A stretch of 5,332 bases of DNA from Hydrogenothermaceae bacterium (GTDB lineage: Bacteria > Aquificota > Aquificia > Aquificales > Hydrogenothermaceae), in assembly GCA_026985705.1 (NCBI GenBank), contig JALSPY010000018.1, forward strand, positions 1-5,332. Direction: 5' to 3'. The position numbers were made by a program, and so were the translations under genes. The notes beneath the pieces are model-generated. The model saw only the letters and a program-made list of their open reading frames with translations, was not told the DNA's origin and ran no database searches. Positions 1 through 5,065 of the stretch are shown here, one piece after another (positions within the stretch are counted from its first letter, which is position 1; the number at the start of each line of letters is the position of its first letter).

Positions 1-546
1 CTTATACTTTTCTTCAAAATTTGGTGAATTTTTACTTAAGTATAGAACCCTTACCGTAGCTATCTTTTCTACTTTACCTTCTTCTGTAGCTTCCAAAAAT
101 TTTTCCCTTAAATACTGATGAGTAAACTTTCCAACAAGTATCTGCCTCTTTATCAAGTCTTTAAATTCTGAAAATGCTATACCTTCTCTCTCAAAAACTT
201 CTTTTAACTCTTCTATACTGCTCATATTATTCCTTTTAGCTAAATCTAACATATATCTGTTTATTTCTTCTTGTGAAGCTTTTATTCCCATATTTTCAGC
301 AGTCTGAGATATAAGTATCTGGTTTATAAGCTCATTTAAAGCTTTCTTTTCATCTTTAAAACCATAAAACTCTTGAAATAGTTTTAATTCACTTTTCAGA
401 ATAGGTCTTCCATTGACAACAGCAATTATCTTATCTACTAGGATATAATCTTTTGGTAAGTCATCTTTGTTTTCCTTACAAAAAGATAGGGTTGGCACAA
501 TTAAAATTGAAAATATAAATAGATAAATAAAATACCTAACCTTCAT
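1..546 (-). CDS. SurA-like periplasmic chaperone / peptidyl-prolyl isomerase, N-terminal part (C-terminus beyond left edge)
   Basis: Reading the minus strand from the ATG at 546-544 gives 182 open codons to the window edge. Residues 1-22 are a hydrophobic Sec-type signal peptide (two basic residues, then FIYLFIFSILIVP). Residues 37-150 follow the SurA N-terminal domain in order: VDKIIAVVNGRPILKSEL, then LINQILISQTAENMGIKAS, then a helical stretch ending in IKRQILVGKF. From about residue 162 a parvulin-type domain seems to begin (VRVLYLS). SurA-family proteins help outer-membrane proteins cross the periplasm, so this one could serve the porin nearby; that link is inference. The start is supported by an AGGAGGT 12 bases upstream, slightly far. 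LSFC at residues 20-23 looks like a lipobox but has Phe before Cys, so lipidation is doubtful. It could instead be a PpiD- or PrsA-like isomerase; the C-terminus would decide. Confidence 0.82.
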   Translation of the reverse strand, partial: MKVRYFIYLFIFSILIVPTLSFCKENKDDLPKDYILVDKIIAVVNGRPILKSELKLFQEFYGFKDEKKALNELINQILISQTAENMGIKASQEEINRYMLDLAKRNNMSSIEELKEVFEREGIAFSEFKDLIKRQILVGKFTHQYLREKFLEATEEGKVEKIATVRVLYLSKNSPNFEEKYK

Positions 547-558
547 AAAAGTTATAAA

Positions 559-565
559 ACCTCCT
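559..565 (-). promoter_or_regulatory. Shine-Dalgarno of the SurA-like gene
   Basis: On the minus strand this reads AGGAGGT, a full match to the anti-Shine-Dalgarno. It lies 12 bases before the ATG at 546-544, longer than usual, but no closer in-frame start exists, so it supports that ATG. Confidence 0.75.
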
Positions 566-632
566 GATAAAAACTAAATTACACATTATTTAAAACTAAA
601 CTTTCTACTTAAAAAAGCAATTAAGGAAATCA

Positions 633-662
633 ATTTAAAAGTAAGAATAAAACAAATGTCAA
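633..662 (-). promoter_or_regulatory. Candidate sigma-70 promoter for the SurA-like gene
   Basis: On the minus strand a perfect -35 TTGACA lies at 662-657, starting two bases after the stop codon of the upstream acidic-protein gene. With an 18-base spacer the -10 is TTAAAT at 638-633 (4 of 6); with 17 it is TTTAAA at 639-634 (4 of 6). The start would fall near 626, leaving a leader of about 80 bases. The -35 is convincing but the -10 is weak in an AT-rich background. If real, the SurA-like gene can be expressed independently of the gene upstream. Confidence 0.4.
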
Positions 663-663
663 T

Positions 664-1071
664 TTAATTTTCTGCTTCCTCTGTTATTTCTTCCCACATC
701 TGAGAAGCACCAGATATAAAACCTTTATAGTAATCATCTATCTCCAGTGTTAACGTTATACTAGCATCAAACTCTGCATACTCATAATCTTCTAGATTCA
801 CTAAAGCTATGGTTAATAAACCTCTATTTTCTAAAGCTTCCCACCCATCACCGTATGGTAAACCGATTTCTAATCTTTTGTTTCCCTTTATAATAGTAAT
901 TAGTAGTATTGGTTCCTCTTTTTCGTTATCATATAAGATATTTATATCTATCTCCCAACAACCTGTATCAGAACTTATAATTTCCTTTAATTCTTCATCA
1001 GGTTCAAAAAAAGCTATAATTTCATCATCTTCTGTAAGTTTTACATCATAAGGATGAAAAACCTTATCCAT
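664..1071 (-). CDS. Uncharacterised highly acidic small protein (135 aa)
   Basis: I do not recognise this family. From the ATG at 1071-1069 the protein has 135 residues with about 35 Asp/Glu against about 9 Lys/Arg, so it is strongly acidic. There is no signal peptide or membrane segment, suggesting a soluble cytoplasmic protein. Alternating hydrophobic/polar stretches (IDINILYD, EPILLITIIKG, ASITLTLEID) look like beta strands, and the tail (GFISGASQMWEEITEEAEN) looks helical. An in-frame TTG at 1095-1093 would add eight residues, but the G-rich Shine-Dalgarno at 1077-1083 lies inside that extension and correctly upstream of the ATG, so I chose the ATG. It lies 117 bases upstream of the SurA-like gene on the same strand and is divergent from ribE. 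Its real coding status is supported by the RBS, length and antisense partner being poorer; its function is unknown. Confidence 0.7.
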   Translation of the reverse strand: MDKVFHPYDVKLTEDDEIIAFFEPDEELKEIISSDTGCWEIDINILYDNEKEEPILLITIIKGNKRLEIGLPYGDGWEALENRGLLTIALVNLEDYEYAEFDASITLTLEIDDYYKGFISGASQMWEEITEEAEN

Positions 1072-1076
1072 CTTAA

Positions 1077-1083
1077 CCCCCCC
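1077..1083 (-). promoter_or_regulatory. Unusual all-G Shine-Dalgarno of the acidic-protein gene
   Basis: On the minus strand an AGGGGGGG tract (seven G) ends five bases before the ATG at 1071-1069. It can pair with the anti-Shine-Dalgarno only partly through G-U pairing, but it is placed correctly and supports the ATG over the upstream TTG at 1095-1093. A homopolymeric G run is striking in DNA this AT-rich. Confidence 0.5.
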
Positions 1084-1102
1084 TGAGTATGACAATATTA
1101 AA

Positions 1103-1114
1103 AAGTAAATACTT
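1103..1114. promoter_or_regulatory. Short inverted repeat in the divergent promoter region
   Basis: AAGTA-AA-TACTT, a perfect 5-2-5 inverted repeat, sits between the divergent acidic-protein gene and ribE, just upstream of a candidate ribE -10. It could be an operator, but A/T-only-like palindromes arise easily by chance at this base composition. Confidence 0.2.
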
Positions 1115-1121
1115 AATAAAA

Positions 1122-1130
1122 TGATAAAAT
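1122..1130 (+). promoter_or_regulatory. Candidate extended -10 promoter for ribE and downstream genes
   Basis: TGATAAAAT fits an extended -10 (TGn followed by TAAAAT, 5 of 6 to TATAAT). No good -35 lies 17 bases upstream. The predicted start near 1137 leaves a leader of about 36 bases, too short for an FMN riboswitch. Support is positional and by motif only. Confidence 0.3.
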
Positions 1131-1172
1131 ATATTTAAAATTATATTATATAGGTATATTAGGTATAAAACT

Positions 1173-1808
1173 ATGTTTACTGGTCTGATAGAAGAAATAG
1201 GAAAGGTCAGCGATATTTCAATTAGAAACAAAGGTTTAAGGATTAAGATTGAAGCTAAAAATATAATCGTAGATGTAAAAGAGGGAGATAGTATAGCTAT
1301 TAATGGAGCTTGTTTAACTGTAGTTAATTTATATAAAGATGGATTTTCTTTTGATGTTTCAGAAGAGACATTAAACAGAACAAATATTAAATATCTAAAG
1401 ATTGGACATTATGTTAATCTAGAGAGAGCTTTAAGAGTTTCAGATAGATTAGGGGGACATATAGTTCAGGGACATGTAGATACAACTTCTGTTATAACTG
1501 GATTAACTCCTTACGGAGAACATACAATTTTAAAATTAAAACTACCAAAAGAATACAGAAAATTTGTTATTGAAAAAGGTTCTATAGCCGTAGATGGAAT
1601 AAGTTTAACTATAAATAAGATAGAAAGTAATGAGATTTCTATTAATATAATTCCTCATACTTTAAAAAACACAAACTTACAGTATAGAAAAGTTGGAGAT
1701 ACTGTTAACTTGGAGTTTGATATTTTAGGGAAGTATGTCCTTAATTATATGGAAGGTTTAGGAAATTCATCAAAGTCGTACCTTGAAAAACTTTTATCTA
1801 ACTTCTAA
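1173..1808 (+). CDS. ribE: Riboflavin synthase, alpha chain
   Basis: This enzyme dismutates two 6,7-dimethyl-8-ribityllumazine molecules into riboflavin and the pyrimidine precursor, the last step of riboflavin synthesis in the cytoplasm. The 211 residues contain the two tandem lumazine-binding barrels of the family. The N-terminus is the signature MFTGLIEEIG; the first barrel holds EGDSIAINGACLTVV with Ser40 and Cys47, and LGGHIVQGHVD (His96, His101) joins to the second barrel, which repeats the pattern as EKGSIAVDGISLTI and contains IPHTL and NLEFD (Asp183). These correspond to E. coli Ser41, Cys48, His97, His102 and Asp185, so the active site looks intact. The C-terminal helix is the usual trimerisation segment. 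Length is typical (200-215). An AGGT eight bases upstream supports the start. In some genomes the same gene is called ribC or ribE. It is followed 42 bases later by a potassium channel, an unrelated partner. Confidence 0.96.
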   Translation: MFTGLIEEIGKVSDISIRNKGLRIKIEAKNIIVDVKEGDSIAINGACLTVVNLYKDGFSFDVSEETLNRTNIKYLKIGHYVNLERALRVSDRLGGHIVQGHVDTTSVITGLTPYGEHTILKLKLPKEYRKFVIEKGSIAVDGISLTINKIESNEISINIIPHTLKNTNLQYRKVGDTVNLEFDILGKYVLNYMEGLGNSSKSYLEKLLSNF

Positions 1809-1833
1809 TATTATTTATTGATAATTTAGTTTT

Positions 1834-1840
1834 AGGAAGA
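1834..1840 (+). promoter_or_regulatory. Shine-Dalgarno supporting a TTG start for the potassium channel
   Basis: AGGAAGA lies 10 bases before the TTG at 1851. An in-frame TGA at 1842-1844 rules out any start further upstream, and the next in-frame ATG (residue 41) would remove the beginning of TM1, so TTG at 1851 is the best start. Confidence 0.5.
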
Positions 1841-1850
1841 CTGAAAAATA

Positions 1851-3008
1851 TTGGGAAAAATTTCTAATTCAAAAAAAAACAAACCCTACGGTAATGTAAA
1901 ACCTAAAAATTATAGGGCTATATATGAAGAAAAATTTTACGATATCCTTTTACAGTTAAGATATCCCTTAATGACTATTATCTTTTTTACAACATTAGGT
2001 GTTTTAATGCTAATGGTAATAAATCAAAAGACAGATGGGGAAAGCGTTTTAAACTATTTTTTTCACACGATAATAACATTTTCTACAGTAGGCTATACAG
2101 AAGGATACGACACAGAACATTTAATGTTAAACAGATTTTTTACATCAATATTTATAATCATTACCTTACCTTTAGTTTATATGTATGGTTTAGTAAGTGT
2201 AGTTAACATATTTATGAATAGTAATATTCAAGAAATATATAGATACTGGAGGATGTATAAAAATATGGAAAAGCTGAAAGGTCATTATATAATCTGTAAT
2301 TTTAATGGAATAACTAAAGAGTTAATAAAAGTATTAAAAAAAAGAAAAATTAAATTTGTTCTAATTGAACCGGATAAAAGCAAGGAGGAAAAAATTAAAG
2401 AGCTTGGTATTGAGTTTTATGTGATAGATGAGCCTTACAAAAGGGATGTTTTACTAGGTGTAGGTATAGAAAAGGCTAGAGGATTAATTACTGCATTTGA
2501 GGAAAATACTCAAGACATAGCCGTTATAGTTACCGCAAGACTTATTCGTCCAGATAAGAATGAGTTTTATATTGTTTCAACGGCAACAAATGAAGAGAGT
2601 GCCGAAAAAATGAAGCTTTTGGGAGCAAATGAAGTAATAGTTCCAAATATAGCTATAGGAAGAAGAATTGCATCATTTATATTCCATAGATCAACACCAT
2701 TATTAGACAACTTCTTAGAAAAGATAGCTTATGGAGAAAGGACAGATATAGATTTAATAGAGATTTTCATAGATGATAAGAATATCTTGGTTGGAAAAAA
2801 ATTAAAAGATATAAAACTACGCCAAGAGACAGGAACTACAGTTGTTGCTATAATAAAAGAAAACGGGAAGATGAAGATTTCACCTTCAGGTGATACAGTT
2901 ATAGATAAGGGAGACCATCTAATATTGTTGGGACATCCTAAAGCCTTAAGAAGAGCCGAGGAATTTATAAAAAAATATCATTCTATAGAAACAGAAGTTA
3001 TCTCTTAA
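1851..3008 (+). CDS. Two-TM potassium channel with RCK (TrkA-N/TrkA-C) regulatory domain
   Basis: An inner-membrane K+ channel of the MthK/YugO-like architecture, 385 residues. In order: a basic cytoplasmic N-terminus; TM1 about 38-57; pore helix and filter at 65-84 (FHTIITFSTVGYTE); TM2 about 93-121; RCK-N domain about 144-265 (HYIICNF, then EKARGLITAFEENTQ, then LLGANEVIVPNIAIGRRIA); and TrkA-C domain about 298-375 ending DKGDHLILLGHPKALRRAEEF. It would gate K+ flux in response to a ligand bound by the cytoplasmic ring. Oddities: the filter is TVGYTE instead of TVGYGD; the Rossmann glycines are replaced (Asn150, Asn152, Thr155); by alignment in my head, the MthK Ca2+ ligands Asp184, Glu210 and Glu212 are Ala215, Thr244 and Thr246; and the MthK gating-hinge glycine position in TM2 is non-glycine near a proline (Pro107). 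It uses a TTG start. It heads a tight run with two small membrane-protein genes. The channel assignment is firm; ligand and selectivity are not. Confidence 0.92.
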   Translation: MGKISNSKKNKPYGNVKPKNYRAIYEEKFYDILLQLRYPLMTIIFFTTLGVLMLMVINQKTDGESVLNYFFHTIITFSTVGYTEGYDTEHLMLNRFFTSIFIIITLPLVYMYGLVSVVNIFMNSNIQEIYRYWRMYKNMEKLKGHYIICNFNGITKELIKVLKKRKIKFVLIEPDKSKEEKIKELGIEFYVIDEPYKRDVLLGVGIEKARGLITAFEENTQDIAVIVTARLIRPDKNEFYIVSTATNEESAEKMKLLGANEVIVPNIAIGRRIASFIFHRSTPLLDNFLEKIAYGERTDIDLIEIFIDDKNILVGKKLKDIKLRQETGTTVVAIIKENGKMKISPSGDTVIDKGDHLILLGHPKALRRAEEFIKKYHSIETEVIS

Positions 3009-3021
3009 CAGGAGAACTAAA

Positions 3022-3372
3022 ATGATAAAATGGGGTAAAGTTTGGTCAGATTTCTTTATATTCTTAGCATTAACAAGTAATGTAGGATTTATCTTTAGTG
3101 AAGACCCATATCAACTTATAATAGCTTTAGGAGTGAATTTAATAGCTACAGTTTTAAAATTTGGAGCTAAAAAAATTCTAGCTGCAGAGTTATTGGCAAC
3201 TGCATTAGTTGCAGATTTACATCTAATTCCAGCTACAATTTTATACTTTACACATACTCATGTTGACCTTGCTATAGGTTTAGCAATAGGAGCGGCAATA
3301 GCTAATATTATATCTATAATTATGCTTATTATAGAAATTATATTTGAGTATTCAAAAGAGGAAGATTACTAA
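3022..3372 (+). CDS. Small four-helix membrane protein, probably DUF6394-like
   Basis: 116 residues, nearly all membrane-embedded. Probable helices: about 7-25, 30-48, 52-76 and 82-110, followed by a charged cytoplasmic-type tail (SKEEDY). From memory the opening (WGKV, then a hydrophobic helix) and the central AELLATALVADLHLIPA resemble a family of small proteins seen in Campylobacterota and labelled DUF6394; I could not verify this. Polar residues sit within or at the ends of the helices: Glu56, Asp65, His67, His78, His80 and Asp82, a cluster that could bind a metal or carry protons. It starts 13 bases after the channel stop, with AGGAG seven bases before its ATG, so it is almost certainly co-transcribed. 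A role as a channel accessory subunit or in cation handling is inference from position only. Confidence 0.85.
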   Translation: MIKWGKVWSDFFIFLALTSNVGFIFSEDPYQLIIALGVNLIATVLKFGAKKILAAELLATALVADLHLIPATILYFTHTHVDLAIGLAIGAAIANIISIIMLIIEIIFEYSKEEDY

Positions 3373-3408
3373 AAAATATATTAATATAATTAAATATAAA
3401 AACATCCT

Positions 3409-3415
3409 AAAGGAG
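3409..3415 (+). promoter_or_regulatory. Shine-Dalgarno fixing the start of the 66-residue protein
   Basis: AAAGGAG lies six bases before the ATG at 3422. This decides against the longer in-frame reading from a TTG at 3344, which lies inside the preceding gene and would add 26 residues of AT-rich, lysine/isoleucine-heavy sequence with no RBS. Confidence 0.75.
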
Positions 3416-3421
3416 CTTAAA

Positions 3422-3622
3422 ATGTTTAGATTTATTCTATCCTTTTTAGCTGGATTTGGTTTTGTTTATTACCTGTTAAGAAAAAATGAAAAGATTGCTA
3501 AAAAAGAGGAAAAGAATGAAAACAAACCATTAAAGTTTCCACCGGAACCTGAAGGTTTAGAAAATACAGATAAGTTTTTAAACTTATTTAAAACATTTAG
3601 TAAAATGAAAAATAATATTTAG
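3422..3622 (+). CDS. Single-pass small membrane protein (66 aa), unknown function
   Basis: I do not recognise a family. The 66-residue product has one N-terminal transmembrane helix (about residues 3-19, FRFILSFLAGFGFVYYLL) followed by a very basic and acidic linker (RKNEKIAKKEEKNENK), then a proline-rich stretch (LKFPPEPEGLE) and a final helix-like part (DKFLNLFKTFSKMKNN). Positive charges right after the helix put the tail in the cytoplasm by the positive-inside rule. The strong Shine-Dalgarno and the position 49 bases after the four-helix protein make it a real gene rather than a chance reading. Since its tail would lie on the same face as the channel's RCK ring, it could be a small subunit or tether; that is speculation. 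Confidence 0.7.
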   Translation: MFRFILSFLAGFGFVYYLLRKNEKIAKKEEKNENKPLKFPPEPEGLENTDKFLNLFKTFSKMKNNI

Positions 3623-3640
3623 TTTTGCATATTTGCAAAA
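3623..3640. promoter_or_regulatory. Perfect inverted repeat, candidate enhancer (UAS) of the sigma-54 promoter
   Basis: TTTTGCA-TATT-TGCAAAA, a perfect 7-4-7 inverted repeat, starts directly after the stop codon of the 66-residue protein. Its centre is about 124 bases upstream of the predicted sigma-54 start, the usual distance for an enhancer-binding activator. It is not followed by a T-run, so it makes a poor terminator on the plus strand, though a weak hairpin in the transcript of the upstream operon is possible. Confidence 0.45.
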
Positions 3641-3673
3641 TAACCAAAAATTTAAAAAAAATCTTATATGTTA

Positions 3674-3702
3674 TTGACATATTGTTAAATTAATATTAAA
3701 GT
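3674..3702 (+). promoter_or_regulatory. Candidate sigma-70 promoter upstream of the porin
   Basis: A perfect -35 TTGACA (3674-3679), a 17-base spacer, and -10 TAAAGT (3697-3702; 4 of 6, including both key T and A positions). The start would be near 3709, giving a leader of about 150 bases. The -35 is notable; the -10 is weak. Confidence 0.4.
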
Positions 3703-3729
3703 TTGATTAAGAAGATTTTAAATAATTAA

Positions 3730-3745
3730 TGGCATATAATTTGCT
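3730..3745 (+). promoter_or_regulatory. Sigma-54 (RpoN) -24/-12 promoter of the porin gene
   Basis: TGGCAT-N5-TTGCT matches the sigma-54 consensus TGGCAC-N5-TTGCW at all but one position, with the invariant GG (3731-3732) and GC (3743-3744) separated by exactly 10 bases. Predicted start about 3756; the leader is about 106 bases. The spacer contains a perfect TATAAT (3735-3740), but no good -35 lies upstream of it. RpoN is known in Aquificota, such as Aquifex aeolicus. Confidence 0.65.
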
Positions 3746-3784
3746 TATTTAAATTAAATATAAAATAATAATAAAAACAATAAA

Positions 3785-3802
3785 CTTGTAAAGTATTGCA
3801 AG
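3785..3802 (+). other. Small hairpin in the porin 5' leader
   Basis: CTTGTA and TGCAAG can pair (six pairs, one G-U) around a six-base loop. It lies about 47 bases before the porin Shine-Dalgarno and does not overlap it. It may stabilise the message of a highly expressed gene. The rest of the leader is nearly pure A/T with nothing else visible. Confidence 0.25.
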
Positions 3803-3848
3803 AGAGAATAATTAGTTTTATGTTTAATAAATAAGAAAATAAAAAATT

Positions 3849-3855
3849 AGGAGGT
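3849..3855 (+). promoter_or_regulatory. Strong Shine-Dalgarno of the porin gene
   Basis: AGGAGGT, a perfect match, six bases before the ATG at 3862. It fits a highly translated outer-membrane protein. Confidence 0.85.
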
Positions 3856-3861
3856 TTAAAA

Positions 3862-5019
3862 ATGAAGAAAGTATTAGGTTTAGCTGCAGCTGGTTTATTA
3901 GCTTTCTCAGCTGCTAATGCTGGAACTATAACTGTCGCAAATTCTGACTTAACACTATATGGAGCAGTATCTGCAGGATTTGAAACACAAGACAAGGAGC
4001 TTGCAGTAAATGGAAATGCATTATCTCAAACAACTGATACTTTTAGACTTTACAATGTTATCATTGGTTTAATGAAAGAAACTAATCCAAATAGTCCTAT
4101 TGGTTTCAATGTTGCATTTGGACAATTTGAAGTTCCAACTGTTTTAACTTCATCAGATGGTGTTAACGGAGCAAGTTTAATAAAATTAGGACAAACAAAT
4201 CAGAACTTCAAACCTTGGTTGGCAGAAGTAAGTATAGTTCCAATTGATGGCTTCAAACTATCTGGTGGTATCTTATGGAGCAAGTATGGAGAAAAACCTG
4301 TAACATTCTTAAACCCACATATATCTAGAGGTTTAATGTTTGTATTCTTCGATCCAGTTGTTTACACAGGTGCAAGAGCTGAGTATACTCTAAACTTGCC
4401 AGGATTAGGTAAAGTTGGTGTTTATGCAGGATATAACCAAGCTAACGGTTTAAAAAATGTAGATGCAATTTTAGGAGGATATTATCCAAACATACCTTCT
4501 TCAAAAGATGCTTATGAGCTAGGTATAACAGGTGATATAAATTTAGGAGCTAAAATTAAGTATGGCTTACACTACTATGATGAAGCTGGTGGTAGAAACA
4601 TATGGACTTTATGCTTAAAATCTGATTTTGGCATAGTTAAAGGTGGTATACAATACTCTTACACTTCTAAAGATGATATTATAAAGAAAAATGATGGAAA
4701 TACTTCTAACAGTTATTGGGGTATAGGAGTAAACTTTAACATAAGCTTATTAGATGCAGCTATAGCAAATGTCGAATTCCCTATGAGAATTGAATATGTA
4801 AAATTAGACTGGGATGGAACTGATAATGATACAGACAAAGATAAAATCTGGTCATTTACTATCACTCCTACATGGAAACCAACTAAAAATACATTCCTAA
4901 GAGCTGAATACACTTACACAAAATCTGACAGTAAGATGTTTGTTGATACTGGAAAAGCTAATCCATCAACTGACGATACTAGAAGCACTTACGCTATAGA
5001 AGCTGGTTTCTTATTCTAA
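3862..5019 (+). CDS. Outer-membrane beta-barrel porin, BBP2/OmpL-like
   Basis: A 385-residue outer-membrane protein. Residues 1-20 are a textbook Sec signal peptide (MKKVLGLAAAGLLAFSAANA, cleavage after Ala20). The mature protein alternates short hydrophobic/aromatic strands with polar loops, starting with LTLYGAVSAGFE (30-41) and ending in YAIEAGFLF; the C-terminal Phe is the signal for Bam-dependent insertion. The middle, FLNPHISRGLMFVFFDPV followed by YTGARAEY (149-175), matches the pattern I recall for the BBP2/OmpL-like porin family (PF07642). Loop 318-327 is Asp-rich (DGTDNDTDKD). A single cysteine (Cys251) is present. It would form a pore for small solutes; the substrate cannot be told. 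It has its own control region (sigma-54-like and sigma-70-like sites) and a terminator, so it is monocistronic. An AGGAGGT fixes the start. The general family of 'putative porins' is the alternative label. Confidence 0.88.
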   Translation: MKKVLGLAAAGLLAFSAANAGTITVANSDLTLYGAVSAGFETQDKELAVNGNALSQTTDTFRLYNVIIGLMKETNPNSPIGFNVAFGQFEVPTVLTSSDGVNGASLIKLGQTNQNFKPWLAEVSIVPIDGFKLSGGILWSKYGEKPVTFLNPHISRGLMFVFFDPVVYTGARAEYTLNLPGLGKVGVYAGYNQANGLKNVDAILGGYYPNIPSSKDAYELGITGDINLGAKIKYGLHYYDEAGGRNIWTLCLKSDFGIVKGGIQYSYTSKDDIIKKNDGNTSNSYWGIGVNFNISLLDAAIANVEFPMRIEYVKLDWDGTDNDTDKDKIWSFTITPTWKPTKNTFLRAEYTYTKSDSKMFVDTGKANPSTDDTRSTYAIEAGFLF

Positions 5020-5028
5020 ATTCAAAAC

Positions 5029-5050
5029 TGGGGCTTTTGCCCCATTTCTT
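5029..5050 (+). terminator. Intrinsic terminator after the porin
   Basis: TGGGGC-TTTT-GCCCCA makes a six-pair, G/C-rich stem with a four-base loop, followed by TTTCTT. It begins nine bases after the porin stop codon and is the most G/C-rich element in the window. It should end the porin transcript, possibly with read-through. Confidence 0.88.
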
Positions 5051-5065
5051 AAATTCTTTAAGTAA

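Noticed and set aside
478..486. Lipoprotein signal in the SurA-like protein (LSFC)
   Set aside because: Phe directly before Cys is very unusual for a lipobox, which needs a small residue there; ordinary signal peptidase I cleavage is more likely.
809..1051. Plus-strand open frame of 80 codons opposite the acidic-protein gene
   Set aside because: Serine/isoleucine-rich low-complexity product, no ribosome binding site, fully inside a better gene on the other strand.
1072..1095. TTG start giving a 143-residue acidic protein
   Set aside because: The only Shine-Dalgarno-like sequence lies inside the extension and fits the ATG at 1071.
1072..1172. FMN riboswitch upstream of ribE
   Set aside because: The divergent region is only 101 bases, almost entirely A/T, and lacks the conserved G/C-rich RFN-element stems.
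3344..3421. Longer TTG-started form of the 66-residue protein
   Set aside because: The extension overlaps the preceding gene, has no RBS, and AAAGGAG sits right before the ATG at 3422.
3623..3640. Inverted repeat as the terminator of the ribE-channel operon
   Set aside because: The stem is weak (mostly A-T) and is followed by A-rich rather than T-rich sequence; an operator/enhancer role fits better, though some termination cannot be excluded.
3726..3995. Minus-strand open frame of 89 codons across the porin start and its promoter
   Set aside because: It is antisense to the signal peptide and the AT-rich leader, with no RBS and no recognisable protein pattern.
4813..4842. Asp-rich loop of the porin (residues 318-327) as an EF-hand-like calcium site
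   Set aside because: Spacing of acids resembles DxDxDG only loosely and Asp-rich surface loops are common in porins.
4713..4913. Minus-strand open frame of 66 codons inside the porin
   Set aside because: Antisense shadow of a well-supported gene; no RBS.
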